64,000 bases of DNA from Pseudomonas cedrina subsp. cedrina (GCF_001983175.1 NZ_MNPW01000001.1:372001-436000); one strand, 5' to 3'. Shown: positions 8,712 to 18,111, counted from the first letter of the stretch. Made by a program: numbers and translations. The notes: a model not told the origin generated them from the letters alone.

Positions 8712-9086
8712 ATGTCTCTGATCAACGAATACCGTGCCACCGAAGAAGCTATCAAAGAGCTGCAAGCCCGTTTGAAGAACCTGTCCCAAGACGACAAACT
8801 GCAAACCGAGCTGGAATTCGAAGGCAAATTGCGCACCCTGATGGGTGAATACTCCAAATCCCTGCGTGACATCATCGCGCTGCTGGATCCAGAGTCGAAA
8901 GTTAAGGCACCGCGCGGCGCTGTAAAAACGACTGGCACCAAGCGTGCTCGCAAGGTCAAGCAATACAAAAACCCGCACAACGGCGAAGTGATTGAAACCA
9001 AAGGTGGCAACCACAAAACCCTCAAAGAGTGGAAAGCCAAGTGGGGCGGCGACGTAGTTGAAGGCTGGGCTACCCTGCTGGGTTAA
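8712..9086 (+). CDS. mvaT: H-NS-like transcriptional silencer MvaT
   Basis: MvaT is a xenogeneic silencer of pseudomonads that coats AT-rich DNA and forms higher-order filaments. The 124-residue protein starts MSLINEYRATEEAIKELQ and has an N-terminal coiled-coil oligomerisation region (about residues 1-60). A basic linker (KRARKVKQYKN) leads into the C-terminal DNA-binding domain with GGNHKTLKEWKAKWG. The Gly-Asn pair belongs to the known AT-pincer motif that enters the minor groove. The open frame extends upstream to 8634, but the ATG at 8712 gives the standard N-terminus. The neighbours purU and sbcB match the Pseudomonas arrangement I recall (PA4314-PA4316). Confidence 0.96.
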   Translation: MSLINEYRATEEAIKELQARLKNLSQDDKLQTELEFEGKLRTLMGEYSKSLRDIIALLDPESKVKAPRGAVKTTGTKRARKVKQYKNPHNGEVIETKGGNHKTLKEWKAKWGGDVVEGWATLLG

Positions 9087-9122
9087 ACCCTTGCCAGGCT
9101 TGCGCCTGCTACGCATCACATT

Positions 9123-9150
9123 AAAAACGCCAGCATGCTGGCGTTTTTTA
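9123..9150. terminator. Bidirectional terminator between mvaT and sbcB
   Basis: AAAAACGCCAGC and GCTGGCGTTTTT flank ATGCT-type loop bases. The A and T runs on both sides let the hairpin end transcription of the convergent mvaT and sbcB genes. Confidence 0.88.
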
Positions 9151-9177
9151 TTGCCCGCGAAGTGTGTGCAAACACGC

Positions 9178-10605
9178 TTACAGATTCATTCTGGCGGCCA
9201 ATGAGTCCGCGTATACCTGCCATTGCTCAAGCACCTGCGCCTGAAACGGCGTAGCAGTAACGGCAAACTCCTGTCGAGCCAGTTTAAATGCCGCAAGGGT
9301 ATTGGGTGCGCCCCACTCAGGGTTTGACAAACGTTCCTGACAGAAAAGTTTCCAGCGTTGTTGTTCTTCACTGTTCAAGGTATTGGGGAAGTTACGCGCT
9401 CGGTAGCGAAACAATAATTCGGGCAACCGGTGATCATCAAAAGGCCACTGCTGGCTTGCTAATTGCGCAGGCTCCGCCACCCGGACTTGTTCACATAAAC
9501 GTCGATCACGATCGCCGATAAAACCATCGTAAAGCTGTTGCTCAGGGTCTGAACTCGGCGCGAAATCTTCCTCGGCGTAAATGAATGCCAACTTATCGCG
9601 CCAAAGTTCCTGTGCGTCAGTTAGCCGCAGCGCCCGTTCCTGATAAACGCTCATGTCCAAGTGCAGACGCTCACGGTCCTCTGCCCGCAGCACATTCAAG
9701 GGAGCAACCACCGGGCAACGGTTGATATGCACCAACTTGAGCGGTACCGGCAACTCGCCCTCGGCAAGATCGTCACGACGCGTATAGAGACGCTGGCGCA
9801 ATGCAGCGGCATCAAGGTCGAGCAAACCCTGGGGATCAAGCCCCAGGTCGCAGACGATCAACGCATTACGATTGCGTGGGTGCCATGCCAGTGGCAGCAC
9901 GACGCCCAGGTAATGACGCTCGGCGGAGAAACGCCCGGAGATATGCACCATCGGTTGCAGCAAGCGCACCTGGTCCATCACCCGCTGCTTGCTGCGCAAT
10001 TGAAACAGCCATTCATACAACTTGGGCTGTTTTTCACGAACCAATCGAGCCAAGGCAATCGTGGCGCGGACGTCGGACAACGCCTCGTGAGCCTGACCAT
10101 GGTCAATGCCGTTGGCTTGGGTCAGGCGCTCCAGCTTCAACGTGACGCGCCCGTCCTGCTGCGGCCATTCAATACCCTCGGGGCGCAGCGCGTAGGCGGT
10201 GCGGACCACATCGATCAAATCCCAGCGGCTGTTACCGCCCTGCCATTCGCGCGCGTATGGGTCGAAAAAATTGCGATACAGGCTGTAGCGCGTCATTTCG
10301 TCGTCAAACCGCAAGGTGTTGTAACCGGCACCGCAGGTGCCCGGGGCCGCCAGTTCGGCATGGACCCTGGTCATGAAATCGGCTTCGGCGAGACCTTTTT
10401 CCGCGAGTGTGGCGGGGGTGATACCGGTAATTGCGCACGCAACCGGATGAGGCAGGATATCGTCGCCTGGCTGGCAATAGAGATTGACCGGCGCGCCGAT
10501 CTCGTTGAGTTCAAGGTCCGTGCGAATGCCGGCTACCTGGAGCGGACGATCACTGCGCGGGTTGATGCCGGTCGTTTCATAGTCGTACCAGAAAATGGAG
10601 GTCAC
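9178..10605 (-). CDS. sbcB: Exodeoxyribonuclease I
   Basis: ExoI degrades single-stranded DNA in the 3' to 5' direction and acts in mismatch repair and recombination. The 475-residue product equals the E. coli enzyme in length. It shows the DEDD exonuclease motifs: Exo I in FWYDYETTGINP at the N-terminus, a middle Asp in NTLRFDDEMTRYS, and the distal SDVRATIALARL. The SH3-like and C-terminal helical ExoI domains follow. The long open frame continues to 10794, but the true start is probably GTG at 10605, with AGGAA six bases upstream, because the extra N-terminal residues are not family-like. Confidence 0.95.
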   Translation of the reverse strand: MTSIFWYDYETTGINPRSDRPLQVAGIRTDLELNEIGAPVNLYCQPGDDILPHPVACAITGITPATLAEKGLAEADFMTRVHAELAAPGTCGAGYNTLRFDDEMTRYSLYRNFFDPYAREWQGGNSRWDLIDVVRTAYALRPEGIEWPQQDGRVTLKLERLTQANGIDHGQAHEALSDVRATIALARLVREKQPKLYEWLFQLRSKQRVMDQVRLLQPMVHISGRFSAERHYLGVVLPLAWHPRNRNALIVCDLGLDPQGLLDLDAAALRQRLYTRRDDLAEGELPVPLKLVHINRCPVVAPLNVLRAEDRERLHLDMSVYQERALRLTDAQELWRDKLAFIYAEEDFAPSSDPEQQLYDGFIGDRDRRLCEQVRVAEPAQLASQQWPFDDHRLPELLFRYRARNFPNTLNSEEQQRWKLFCQERLSNPEWGAPNTLAAFKLARQEFAVTATPFQAQVLEQWQVYADSLAARMNL

Positions 10606-10771
10606 GGGCTGTTCCTGTACTGAAGAACGACAAAGTCTAGGCGCTGAACGACGTCCACGACCAGCACCAAATACACTGTACAAACATCCAGCAAACTCTT
10701 GAGGAGTTGCTTCCATCGTCGACACTGCTAGCATCCGTGTCTCCAGCCACTCTGCACTGCCAAGGATCGCG

Positions 10772-11464
10772 ATGCCCTCAGCCCCATTGGACACCCGCTA
10801 CCAGATCGAAACCCCGGAGGGTATCGACCTGCCCCTGCGCCCCGCCGGCCTGGTACCCCGCGCGCTGGCGTTTGCCTTCGACCTGGGCGCGCGCGGGGTG
10901 GTCATGGGCATCCTGCTGGTGCCATTGGCCTTGCTTGGCAATATCGGTATCGGCCTGGGTTCGCTGCTGCTGTTCCTGATCAGTTGGTGGTACATGGTGC
11001 TGTTCGAGGTGCTCAACCAGGGGTGCTCGCCCGGCAAACAGGTCATGGGGCTGCGTGTTGTACAAGACGACGGCACCCCGATTGGCTGGTCCGCGTCATT
11101 GATCCGTAACCTGCTGCGGTTTGTGGACATGCTTCCATTCGGCTACTTCCTCGGTGCAATCAGTTGCCTGCAGCACCCTCACTTCAAGCGTCTGGGCGAC
11201 GTTGCCGCCGGCACATTGGTGATCTATCGGGAGCAGCCGCTGGTGCGCCCCCAGGTTCCCAAAGCGGCGGCCTTGCGCCTGCCCTTCGCCCTGGAGTTGA
11301 GTGAGCAACGGGCCATCCTTGGCTTTGCCGAGCGCCAGGGTGAACTGTCCAGCGAGCGCGTTCACGAGCTGGCGTCGATTCTCGCCGCTCCCTTGCAGGT
11401 ATCCCCGGCCCGCGCCGTGGAGCAGCTCAACGGCGTGGCCCGTGGCCTGTTGGGGCCGACATGA
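10772..11464 (+). CDS. RDD family membrane protein
   Basis: This 230-residue protein has an RDD domain at about residues 20-150. It includes the first hydrophobic helix after PRALAFAFDLGARG, the conserved Arg/Asp positions, and the helix pair around SWWYMVLFEVLNQG followed by SPGKQVMGLRVVQDDG. The soluble C-terminal 80 residues are Gln/Glu/Ala-rich. RDD proteins are small integral membrane proteins; some act as ion exchangers, most have no assigned role. AAGGATCG precedes the ATG. It is the first of six co-directional genes and overlaps the next gene in ATGA. Confidence 0.87.
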   Translation: MPSAPLDTRYQIETPEGIDLPLRPAGLVPRALAFAFDLGARGVVMGILLVPLALLGNIGIGLGSLLLFLISWWYMVLFEVLNQGCSPGKQVMGLRVVQDDGTPIGWSASLIRNLLRFVDMLPFGYFLGAISCLQHPHFKRLGDVAAGTLVIYREQPLVRPQVPKAAALRLPFALELSEQRAILGFAERQGELSSERVHELASILAAPLQVSPARAVEQLNGVARGLLGPT

Positions 11465-12441
11465 AGCAGAGCCTTTTCGAAAGCCGCCACCAGCCGCAAT
11501 GGCAGGTTTTTGCCGAACACCTGAAACAGTTGGAGCAAGGCCAGGCAAAAGCCAGTGACATAACTGACTTCCCCCATCAGTACCGACGCCTGTGCCAGCA
11601 CCTGGCCCTGGCCCAGGAACGCGGCTATAGCAGCTACTTGGTCGACCCCCTGCAACAGCTGGCGCTGCGCGGCCATCAACAGCTCTACCGCCATCGCAGC
11701 CAATTGGCGGCAAATGTGCTGGGTTTTGTACTGGCCGATTTCCCCCGCCTGGTGCGGGAACAATGGCGTTTCGTCCTCGTAGCCAGCCTGCTGTTCTTCG
11801 GCAGCCTGGTGGGCATCGCCCTGCTGGTCTATCTGTTTCCAGACCTTATCTACGCCATCGTCAGCCCCCAGCAGGTGGCCGAGATGCAGGGCATGTATGA
11901 CCCCGACGCCAGCCGCCTGGGCCGCGCCGCCGAGCGCGCATCGAGCGAAGACTGGATGATGTTCGGCTACTACGTGATGCACAACACCGGCATCGCGTTC
12001 CAGACCTTTGCCGCGGGCTTGCTGTTCGGCCTGGGCAGTGTGTTCTTCCTGATTTTCAACGGCCTGGTCATTGGTGCGGTCTCCGGGCACCTGACCGAAA
12101 TAGGTTATGGGCAGACCTTCTGGTCATTCGTCATCGGACATGGTGCGTTCGAACTGACGGCAATTGCCCTCGCCGGTGCCGCGGGCTTGCAACTGGGCTG
12201 GGGGCTGATCGCTCCCGGGCAATTGACTCGTGGCGAATCCCTGCGGCTGGCGGCACGCAAGAGCGTGCAAATGTTGTGCGGTGCCATGATCTTCCTGCTG
12301 ATCGCCGCCTTTATCGAGGCTTATTGGTCATCCATCACCGTGATAGCACCTTGGATCAAATACCTGGTGGGCGCCGCGCTGTGGCTGCTGGTGGGCGCAT
12401 ACCTGAGTCTTGCCGGAAGGAATCACCATGCGCCTCAGTGA
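11461..12441 (+). CDS. SpoIIM / DUF95 family membrane protein
   Basis: The 326-residue protein has a cytoplasmic N-terminal part (about residues 1-100) and then several hydrophobic segments typical of SpoIIM-like proteins. These include the helix VASLLFFGSLVGIALLVYL, the conserved NTGIAFQTFAAGLLFGLG region, and a helix-rich C-terminus. In spore formers SpoIIM belongs to the DMP complex that removes peptidoglycan. In non-sporulating bacteria its homologue often neighbours RDD and MoxR genes, with no settled function. It starts in the overlap with the RDD gene and runs 14 bases into the next gene, which points to translational coupling and a shared complex. Confidence 0.88.
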   Translation: MKQSLFESRHQPQWQVFAEHLKQLEQGQAKASDITDFPHQYRRLCQHLALAQERGYSSYLVDPLQQLALRGHQQLYRHRSQLAANVLGFVLADFPRLVREQWRFVLVASLLFFGSLVGIALLVYLFPDLIYAIVSPQQVAEMQGMYDPDASRLGRAAERASSEDWMMFGYYVMHNTGIAFQTFAAGLLFGLGSVFFLIFNGLVIGAVSGHLTEIGYGQTFWSFVIGHGAFELTAIALAGAAGLQLGWGLIAPGQLTRGESLRLAARKSVQMLCGAMIFLLIAAFIEAYWSSITVIAPWIKYLVGAALWLLVGAYLSLAGRNHHAPQ

Positions 12442-13957
12442 CGCCAGCGTGGTAATACGCCCACGTACTGCCTGGGAAGCCATGGACCTTGGGGTATTGA
12501 TGGCCCGCCAATACCGTTTGCTCCTGATGGGCAGTTGGGCATTGGTGTCCCTGCCAGTCTTCGCCTTACTCACTGCATTGCTGTGGAAGTACCCATCCAC
12601 CGCCATTTTTGTGTTCTGGTGGCTCAAGCCGGCCTTTGACCGCCTGCCGCTGTATATCCTGTCCAAGGCCCTGTTTGGCGAAACACCCGGCATCAAGCAA
12701 ACGGTGCGTGCATGGCCAAGCCTGCTCAAAGGCCAGTTGCTGGCCAGCCTGACCTGGCGGCGACTCAGCCTGAGCCGCAGCTTTGTCATGCCGGTAAGCC
12801 AACTTGAGGGTCTGGATGGCCCGGCACGGCAAAAACGCCTCGGTGTGCTGCAGCAACGTAACGCCGGCGCGGCGCGCTGGCTGACGATCGTCGGCATGCA
12901 CCTGGAAATGGGGCTGTGGTTGGGTTGCATGGCGCTGTTCTATCTATTTATCCCGCAGAACGTCGAGATGGATTGGGACTGGCAAAGCCTGGCATTGGCG
13001 GCAAGCTCGGAAGGACTCTGGCTTGAACACCTGAGCAACGCCTTCTATGCCTTGATCCTGGTATTCTGGGAGCCGATCTATGTCGCCTGTGGCTTCAGCC
13101 TTTACCTTAACCGCCGCACCGTGCTGGAGGCCTGGGACCTGGAGCTGGTGTTCCGTCGCCTTCGGCAACGCCTCAGCAGTGTCGCTGCGCTGTTGTTGCT
13201 GGTGATCGGCTTGACGCTGTCGCCATTCAGCGCGCCCGCTATGGCCGAAGCTTCAGGCTCTCACCAGCCACTGAGTACCCAGAGCGCGAACCAATCCATC
13301 AGGTCGCTGCTGGACAACCCCCCTTTCAAGAACCCGGAAACCGTCACGCGTTACCGCTTTGGTGAAGAAAAGCCTACGGCTAAAAACAAGGCTGTCAGCG
13401 ACGGTAAACTTCCGGACTGGCTCAAGGCGCTGCTCGACAACCTCAACAGCAACATTTTCAAATCTATCGCCCAGGGCCTGGAGGTGCTGTTATGGGGCAT
13501 CCTGATCGGCGCCTTGATCATGCTGGCGTGGCGTTATCGCGATTGGGCGCGCACCTTTGTCAGCCGGCGCGGGCCGCGCAAGCCTAAAGTCGTCAAACCA
13601 ATACCCACACAATTGTTCGGCCTCGAACTGGGCGCCGAAACATTGCCCGACGATGTTGCCACCGCCGCCGAGCACCTGTGGAGCACCCAACCAAGGGAAG
13701 CCCTCGGCCTGCTGTACCGCGGCCTCCTCAGCCGCTTGCTGCATGATTTTAAGCTGCCGCTGAAAAGCGCTGACACCGAAGGCCAGGTGCTGGAGCGCGT
13801 TCACCTGTTGCAGCACGCGCAACTGCTGGCGTTCAGCGACGAATTGACCCGGCATTGGCAAAACCTCGCCTACGGTCATCGCCTACCGCCCCTCTCGGCC
13901 CAGCAAAAACTGTGCGGCGATTGGCGCAGCCTGTTCAGCTCAGGGGGCAGCCAATGA
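12428..13957 (+). CDS. DUF4129-type membrane protein
   Basis: The protein has about 509 residues. Hydrophobic segments lie near residues 35-55, 160-180, 195-225 and 245-265, and one more near 345-365. A periplasmic-looking, Ser/Gln/Lys-rich stretch lies between the last two. The C-terminal cytoplasmic domain (about 385-505) has the DUF4129 pattern: PREALGLLYRGLLSRLLHDF, then TEGQVLERV, and ends near ELTRHWQNLAYGHRLPP. DUF4129 domains often sit at the C-terminus of transglutaminase-like membrane proteins beside MoxR and DUF58 genes; no transglutaminase domain is visible here. ATG 12428 is preceded by GGAAGGAATCACC and lies inside the end of the SpoIIM gene. Confidence 0.8.
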   Translation: MRLSDASVVIRPRTAWEAMDLGVLMARQYRLLLMGSWALVSLPVFALLTALLWKYPSTAIFVFWWLKPAFDRLPLYILSKALFGETPGIKQTVRAWPSLLKGQLLASLTWRRLSLSRSFVMPVSQLEGLDGPARQKRLGVLQQRNAGAARWLTIVGMHLEMGLWLGCMALFYLFIPQNVEMDWDWQSLALAASSEGLWLEHLSNAFYALILVFWEPIYVACGFSLYLNRRTVLEAWDLELVFRRLRQRLSSVAALLLLVIGLTLSPFSAPAMAEASGSHQPLSTQSANQSIRSLLDNPPFKNPETVTRYRFGEEKPTAKNKAVSDGKLPDWLKALLDNLNSNIFKSIAQGLEVLLWGILIGALIMLAWRYRDWARTFVSRRGPRKPKVVKPIPTQLFGLELGAETLPDDVATAAEHLWSTQPREALGLLYRGLLSRLLHDFKLPLKSADTEGQVLERVHLLQHAQLLAFSDELTRHWQNLAYGHRLPPLSAQQKLCGDWRSLFSSGGSQ

Positions 13958-15123
13958 ACCGGCCATTATTGTGGGTGGGGCTATTGCTGGCATGCCTGCT
14001 GGCGGCGGGGGGTTATTACGCAGGGAGCAAAGCGGTTCCCTACGATGAAGTGGTGGACCGCGGCCCCTCTCCGGAGGCGCTGGCCAACCCTTACCTGGCG
14101 GCCGAGCACTTTCTGCGCCAACAAGGCTTGGCCGTGGCCCATGCCAATAGCCTGGAACGCCTGGCTACGCTGCCCGCCAAGGGCAACAGCCTGCTGATGC
14201 TTGGCGAGCGCAGCAGTCTTACGCCACGCCAAGTAGAGCAACTGCTGGCCTGGACCCGATCCGGGGGTCATCTGTTGCTGGTGGCCGAGGCCCTGTGGGA
14301 TGACGAGGCAGGCAAAAGCGGTGACCTGCTGCTTGATCGCTTGCATATCCACCAGACCTGGAGTGATGAGCCTGAAGAGCCCGCCCCTGCCAGTAAAAAG
14401 CCTCCTGGAAAGAAAGCGCCGGACCTCACCAAGCTGTACGTCGATAATGAAACCGCACCGGCTTATTTCAGTTTCGACACAGACTTCAACCTCACCGACC
14501 CCAGGCATCTGGCGCAGTTTTCTGCCAACAGCGCGCAGTCGAGCCACCTGATGCAACTCAACCTGGGGCAAGGCCGCGTCACGGTGATCACCGACAGCGA
14601 CCTGTGGAAGACTCCGGACATCGGTAAACACGACAATGCCTGGTTGCTCTGGTACCTGAGCCAGGGCACGGACGTGACCTTACTGTTCAACAATGATTTC
14701 GATGACCTGTTCACCCTGCTGATGCGCTATTTCCCACAGGCCCTGGTGGCATTCGTCGCCTTGATAGCCTTGGCGCTCTGGCAGGCCGCCATGCGCCAAG
14801 GCCCGATCCGCGCTCCGGCATCCCCTGCACGCCGCCAATTGCAGGAACACCTCAAGGCCAGCGCCGACTTCCTGCTGCGCCGCAGCGGCCAGGGCACGCT
14901 GCTGCAAGCCTTGCAGCACGATATCCTGCGCGCGGCCCGGCGCCGTCATCCCGGTTTTGAGCACCTCGACAACGCAGATCAGCGCCGGGTGCTTGAGCAC
15001 CTGACGCGCCAACCTTCTCACGTCATCAGCCAGGCCCTTGGCCCACTCCCGGAAAAACGGCTTTCCAGCGCCGATTTCAGCCGGCAGGTGGCGTGCCTGC
15101 AAACCCTCAGGAATGCCTTATGA
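13954..15123 (+). CDS. DUF4350 domain membrane protein
   Basis: The 389-residue protein has one N-terminal membrane segment (LLWVGLLLACLLAAGGYYAG). An extracytoplasmic DUF4350 domain follows at about residues 40-255; it is related to class I glutamine amidotransferase folds and contains NSLLMLGERSSLTPRQVEQL. A second membrane segment near residues 255-275 (ALVAFVALIALALW) leads to a cytoplasmic helical tail. In similar proteins the amidotransferase-like domain lacks obvious catalysis and is thought to bind a ligand. The start overlaps the previous stop (ATGA), and its own stop overlaps the MoxR start in the same way. Confidence 0.8.
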   Translation: MNRPLLWVGLLLACLLAAGGYYAGSKAVPYDEVVDRGPSPEALANPYLAAEHFLRQQGLAVAHANSLERLATLPAKGNSLLMLGERSSLTPRQVEQLLAWTRSGGHLLLVAEALWDDEAGKSGDLLLDRLHIHQTWSDEPEEPAPASKKPPGKKAPDLTKLYVDNETAPAYFSFDTDFNLTDPRHLAQFSANSAQSSHLMQLNLGQGRVTVITDSDLWKTPDIGKHDNAWLLWYLSQGTDVTLLFNNDFDDLFTLLMRYFPQALVAFVALIALALWQAAMRQGPIRAPASPARRQLQEHLKASADFLLRRSGQGTLLQALQHDILRAARRRHPGFEHLDNADQRRVLEHLTRQPSHVISQALGPLPEKRLSSADFSRQVACLQTLRNAL

Positions 15124-16115
15124 GCGAACTACCCAGCGCCACCGCCTTGAGCAGCGAAACCCTGCAACGCGCCAGCGCCCAAGCCCAGGCCCTGCGCACT
15201 GAATTGCGCAAGGCGGTGATTGGCCAGGAGCAGGTAATCGATGATGTCCTGACCGCATTGATTGCCGGCGGCCATGTGTTGCTGGAAGGCGTGCCGGGGC
15301 TGGGCAAGACCTTGCTGGTGCGCGCCCTGGCACGTTGCTTCGATGGCGATTTCGCGCGCATCCAGTTTACCCCGGACCTGATGCCGAGCGATGTCACCGG
15401 CCACGCCGTATACGACCTGCACACCGAACAGTTCAAACTGCGCAAAGGCCCGGTGTTCACCCACTTGCTGCTGGCCGACGAAATCAACCGCGCTCCGGCC
15501 AAGACCCAGGCGGCCTTGCTCGAGGCCATGCAGGAGCGGCAAGTTACCCTTGAAGGCGAGGCGCTGCCCATCAGCCAGCCGTTCATGGTGCTGGCCACCC
15601 AGAACCCCATCGAACAGGAAGGCACTTACCCTCTGCCGGAAGCGGAACTGGATCGTTTCATGCTCAAGGTGCGCATGGATTACCCCGACGCACAGCAGGA
15701 ACTGGAGATGGTGCGCGAGGTAACGCGCTCATCCCGGGCCGACATGCTGGATGTACACCCGTTGCGCACGGTGTTGCAGGCCGCGGATGTGCTGCAGTTG
15801 CAGCAGATCGCGAGCGAATTGGCCCTCGACGAACAAGTACTCGACTACGCCGTGCGCCTGGCGCGTGCCACCCGTAGCTGGCCGGGACTGGCCATCGGCG
15901 CCGGCCCGCGCGCGTCCATCGCCCTGGTGCGTGGCGCGCGTGCCCGCGCCTTGCTGCGCGCAGGTGAATTCGTCACCCCGGACGACATCAAGGGATGCGC
16001 CCTGGCGGTATTACGTCACCGGGTGCGTATCGCACCAGAGTTGGATATCGACGGGCTGGAGGTCGACCAGGTGCTTAAGCAACTGCTCGATCAAATTCCG
16101 GCACCTCGGCAATGA
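15120..16115 (+). CDS. MoxR-family AAA+ ATPase
   Basis: This 331-residue cytoplasmic ATPase shows Walker A GVPGLGKT near residues 61-68, Walker B LLLADEINRAP near 120-130, sensor 1 in VLATQNPIEQEGTYPLPEAE, and a C-terminal lid domain. MoxR ATPases act as chaperones that remodel or activate partner complexes, often with proteins of von Willebrand A type such as the DUF58 product next door. The start is chosen at the ATGA overlap with DUF4350. The gene corresponds in position to the MoxR gene I recall after sbcB in P. aeruginosa (PA4322). Confidence 0.93.
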   Translation: MSELPSATALSSETLQRASAQAQALRTELRKAVIGQEQVIDDVLTALIAGGHVLLEGVPGLGKTLLVRALARCFDGDFARIQFTPDLMPSDVTGHAVYDLHTEQFKLRKGPVFTHLLLADEINRAPAKTQAALLEAMQERQVTLEGEALPISQPFMVLATQNPIEQEGTYPLPEAELDRFMLKVRMDYPDAQQELEMVREVTRSSRADMLDVHPLRTVLQAADVLQLQQIASELALDEQVLDYAVRLARATRSWPGLAIGAGPRASIALVRGARARALLRAGEFVTPDDIKGCALAVLRHRVRIAPELDIDGLEVDQVLKQLLDQIPAPRQ

Positions 16116-16122
16116 CCCGCCC

Positions 16123-17454
16123 ATGAAACCGACCCGCCTGCTGTTGAATTGGCTCGGCGTATTGCTGGGGTTGAACATCCTGCTGGGCACTGCGGCTGCG
16201 TTGCAGCTCAAGGTGCCCGACACCTTGCATTCGGTCGCATGGGGACTGCTCCTGGCACTGTTGCTGCTGGCCACGCTGGATGCGCTGCGCCTGCGTCGCC
16301 GTCCGTCGCCCCGAGTGCAGCGGCAGGTGCCGGGCAGCCTGGCGCTGGGGCGTTGGGGCGAAGTACGCCTGGCCTTGGAGCATGACTTCCTGCAGCCGCT
16401 GACAATGCAGGTGTTCGATCACGTGCCCGACGGGTTAACAGTAGAGAACATGCCCCAGCCCATTGACCTGCGCCCCGGTGAACGCAGTGAGCTGGGCTAT
16501 CGCGTTCGCCCCCTGCGGCGCGGGCATTTCAGTTTCAGCCGCTGCGAAATCTACCTGCCCAGCCCAATGGGGCTGTGGTCAGCGCGGCGCTTTATCGAAG
16601 CGAACGACGCCACCCGCGTCTACCCGGATTTCGCCCGGTTGTATGGCGCGCAGCTGCTGGGCGTGGACAACTGGCTGAGCCAACTGGGCGTGCGTCAGCG
16701 CCAACGACGAGGCCTGGGGCTGGAGTTTCATCAACTGCGCGAGTTTCGCGAGGGTGACAGCCTTCGGCAGATCGATTGGAAGGCTACCGCGCGGCAGCGC
16801 ACGCCCATCGCGCGTGAGTACCAGGATGAGCGCGACCAGCAGATCGTGTTCATGCTCGATTGCGGCCGCCGCATGCGCAGCCAGGATGACGAGCTGTCCC
16901 ATTTTGACCACGCCCTCAATGCCTGCCTGCTGCTCAGCTACGTCGCCTTGCGTGAAGGCGATGCGGTGGGGCTGTGCACCTTTGCTGGTGACCAGCCCCG
17001 CTACGTGGCGCCGGTGAAGGGGAGCAGCCAGTTGAACCTGTTGCTCAACGCGGTATATGACCTGGACACTACCCGACGCACCGCCGACTATCAGGCGGCG
17101 GCAAGCCAGTTGTTGGCCCGACAGAAGCGCCGAGCGTTGGTGGTCGTGGTCACCAACCTGCGGGATGAGGACGACGAGGCACTGCTGACGGCCGTCAAGC
17201 GCATCAGCCGCCAACATAGGGTGCTGGTGGCCAGCCTCCGCGAGGAAGTAGTCGATCAACTGCGCCAGGTCCCCGTGCAAACCTTGGCGGAAGCCTTGGC
17301 CTACAGCGGCACCATCGATTACTTGAATACCCGCAACCAACTGCACGACCGTCTCAGCGCGCAAGGCCTGTCGGTACTCGACACCCTGCCGTCCGAACTG
17401 GGGCCGGCCTTGGTGACACGCTACCTGGGTTGGAAGAAAGCCGGTGCAATCTAA
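16123..17454 (+). CDS. DUF58 protein with vWA-like fold
   Basis: The 443-residue protein has two N-terminal hydrophobic segments (about residues 8-28 and 38-55). A beta-rich middle region follows, then the DUF58 hallmark around EFREGDSLRQIDWKATARQR near residues 208-227. The vWA-like strand reads VFMLDCGRRMRSQ, so the metal-ion DxSxS motif is degenerate here. DUF58 proteins usually pair with MoxR ATPases, as here, and are probably the direct partner of the ATPase at the membrane. Seven bases separate it from the MoxR stop. It closes the six-gene operon. Confidence 0.88.
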   Translation: MKPTRLLLNWLGVLLGLNILLGTAAALQLKVPDTLHSVAWGLLLALLLLATLDALRLRRRPSPRVQRQVPGSLALGRWGEVRLALEHDFLQPLTMQVFDHVPDGLTVENMPQPIDLRPGERSELGYRVRPLRRGHFSFSRCEIYLPSPMGLWSARRFIEANDATRVYPDFARLYGAQLLGVDNWLSQLGVRQRQRRGLGLEFHQLREFREGDSLRQIDWKATARQRTPIAREYQDERDQQIVFMLDCGRRMRSQDDELSHFDHALNACLLLSYVALREGDAVGLCTFAGDQPRYVAPVKGSSQLNLLLNAVYDLDTTRRTADYQAAASQLLARQKRRALVVVVTNLRDEDDEALLTAVKRISRQHRVLVASLREEVVDQLRQVPVQTLAEALAYSGTIDYLNTRNQLHDRLSAQGLSVLDTLPSELGPALVTRYLGWKKAGAI

Positions 17455-17523
17455 GAAAGCCCTGCGCAAGAAACCCACGGTTACGGCAGGGCCGACCCCA
17501 CCGAAACCGGGTCGCCAATGCGC

Positions 17524-17883
17524 CTAAGCCGACGCCTGCAACGGATCAAAACTGAAGTAATGCAGCAAGACGCTGACCAATTGTCCATATTCCTCAGGGG
17601 CCTGGAGCACCCTGAAGCCGGAGTCGTAATGTTGGGGGTTGATGTCCTCGTGGCTCCAGAGACAGGTTGCCGTGAGGTCAATCGGATTCCAGGTGCCGTC
17701 AGCCGCAGGAATCTTCACACGCAGCTCGAAGTCCACATCGACCATCATGGGCAGCTGGCTGATTAACATCAGCCCGTCTTCCGAGACGTTGCCCAGGAAC
17801 CCGATGGGTTTATCAGTAAGGCGGTTAAACACTTGCAGAAAACAAGGTAGCTGATGCCGCTCGATCCGTCGGTCGGTAAACAT
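17524..17883 (-). CDS. PilZ domain protein, probable c-di-GMP binder
   Basis: The 119-residue protein starts MFTDRRIERHQLPC and carries both c-di-GMP contact motifs of PilZ domains: the RRIER element (RxxxR) near the N-terminus and NVSEDG ((D/N)xSxxG) near residue 33. It is a single-domain protein with no membrane segment, so it would act as a cytoplasmic c-di-GMP receptor. The frame is open to 17985. I prefer the Met at 17883 because the upstream residues look non-family, although its ribosome site is weak. The gene faces the DUF58 gene. Confidence 0.82.
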   Translation of the reverse strand: MFTDRRIERHQLPCFLQVFNRLTDKPIGFLGNVSEDGLMLISQLPMMVDVDFELRVKIPAADGTWNPIDLTATCLWSHEDINPQHYDSGFRVLQAPEEYGQLVSVLLHYFSFDPLQASA

Positions 17884-18111
17884 AGTGAAATCGCCATCCA
17901 ATGGCCATGACTGCGGCCGTGCCAGTGATTCGGAACGAGCCAAAAACCGCTCGCTCTCCCTGGACTTCGGTGCGCACACAATCAACGTTGTGCCGCCAGA
18001 CAGCCGCCGAGTCCGGGCTCTACATCCGTTTGCAGATAAAACTTGTACAAACGGACATTCAAAGGATAGCCCAAGACTGGCAGGGGGCCAGCTATGAAAC
18101 GACGAATAGCA

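Noticed and set aside
15751..16122. N-terminal extension of the DUF58 frame into the MoxR gene
   Set aside because: This part is an out-of-frame reading of the MoxR gene. The ATG at 16123 gives a normal start with membrane segments.
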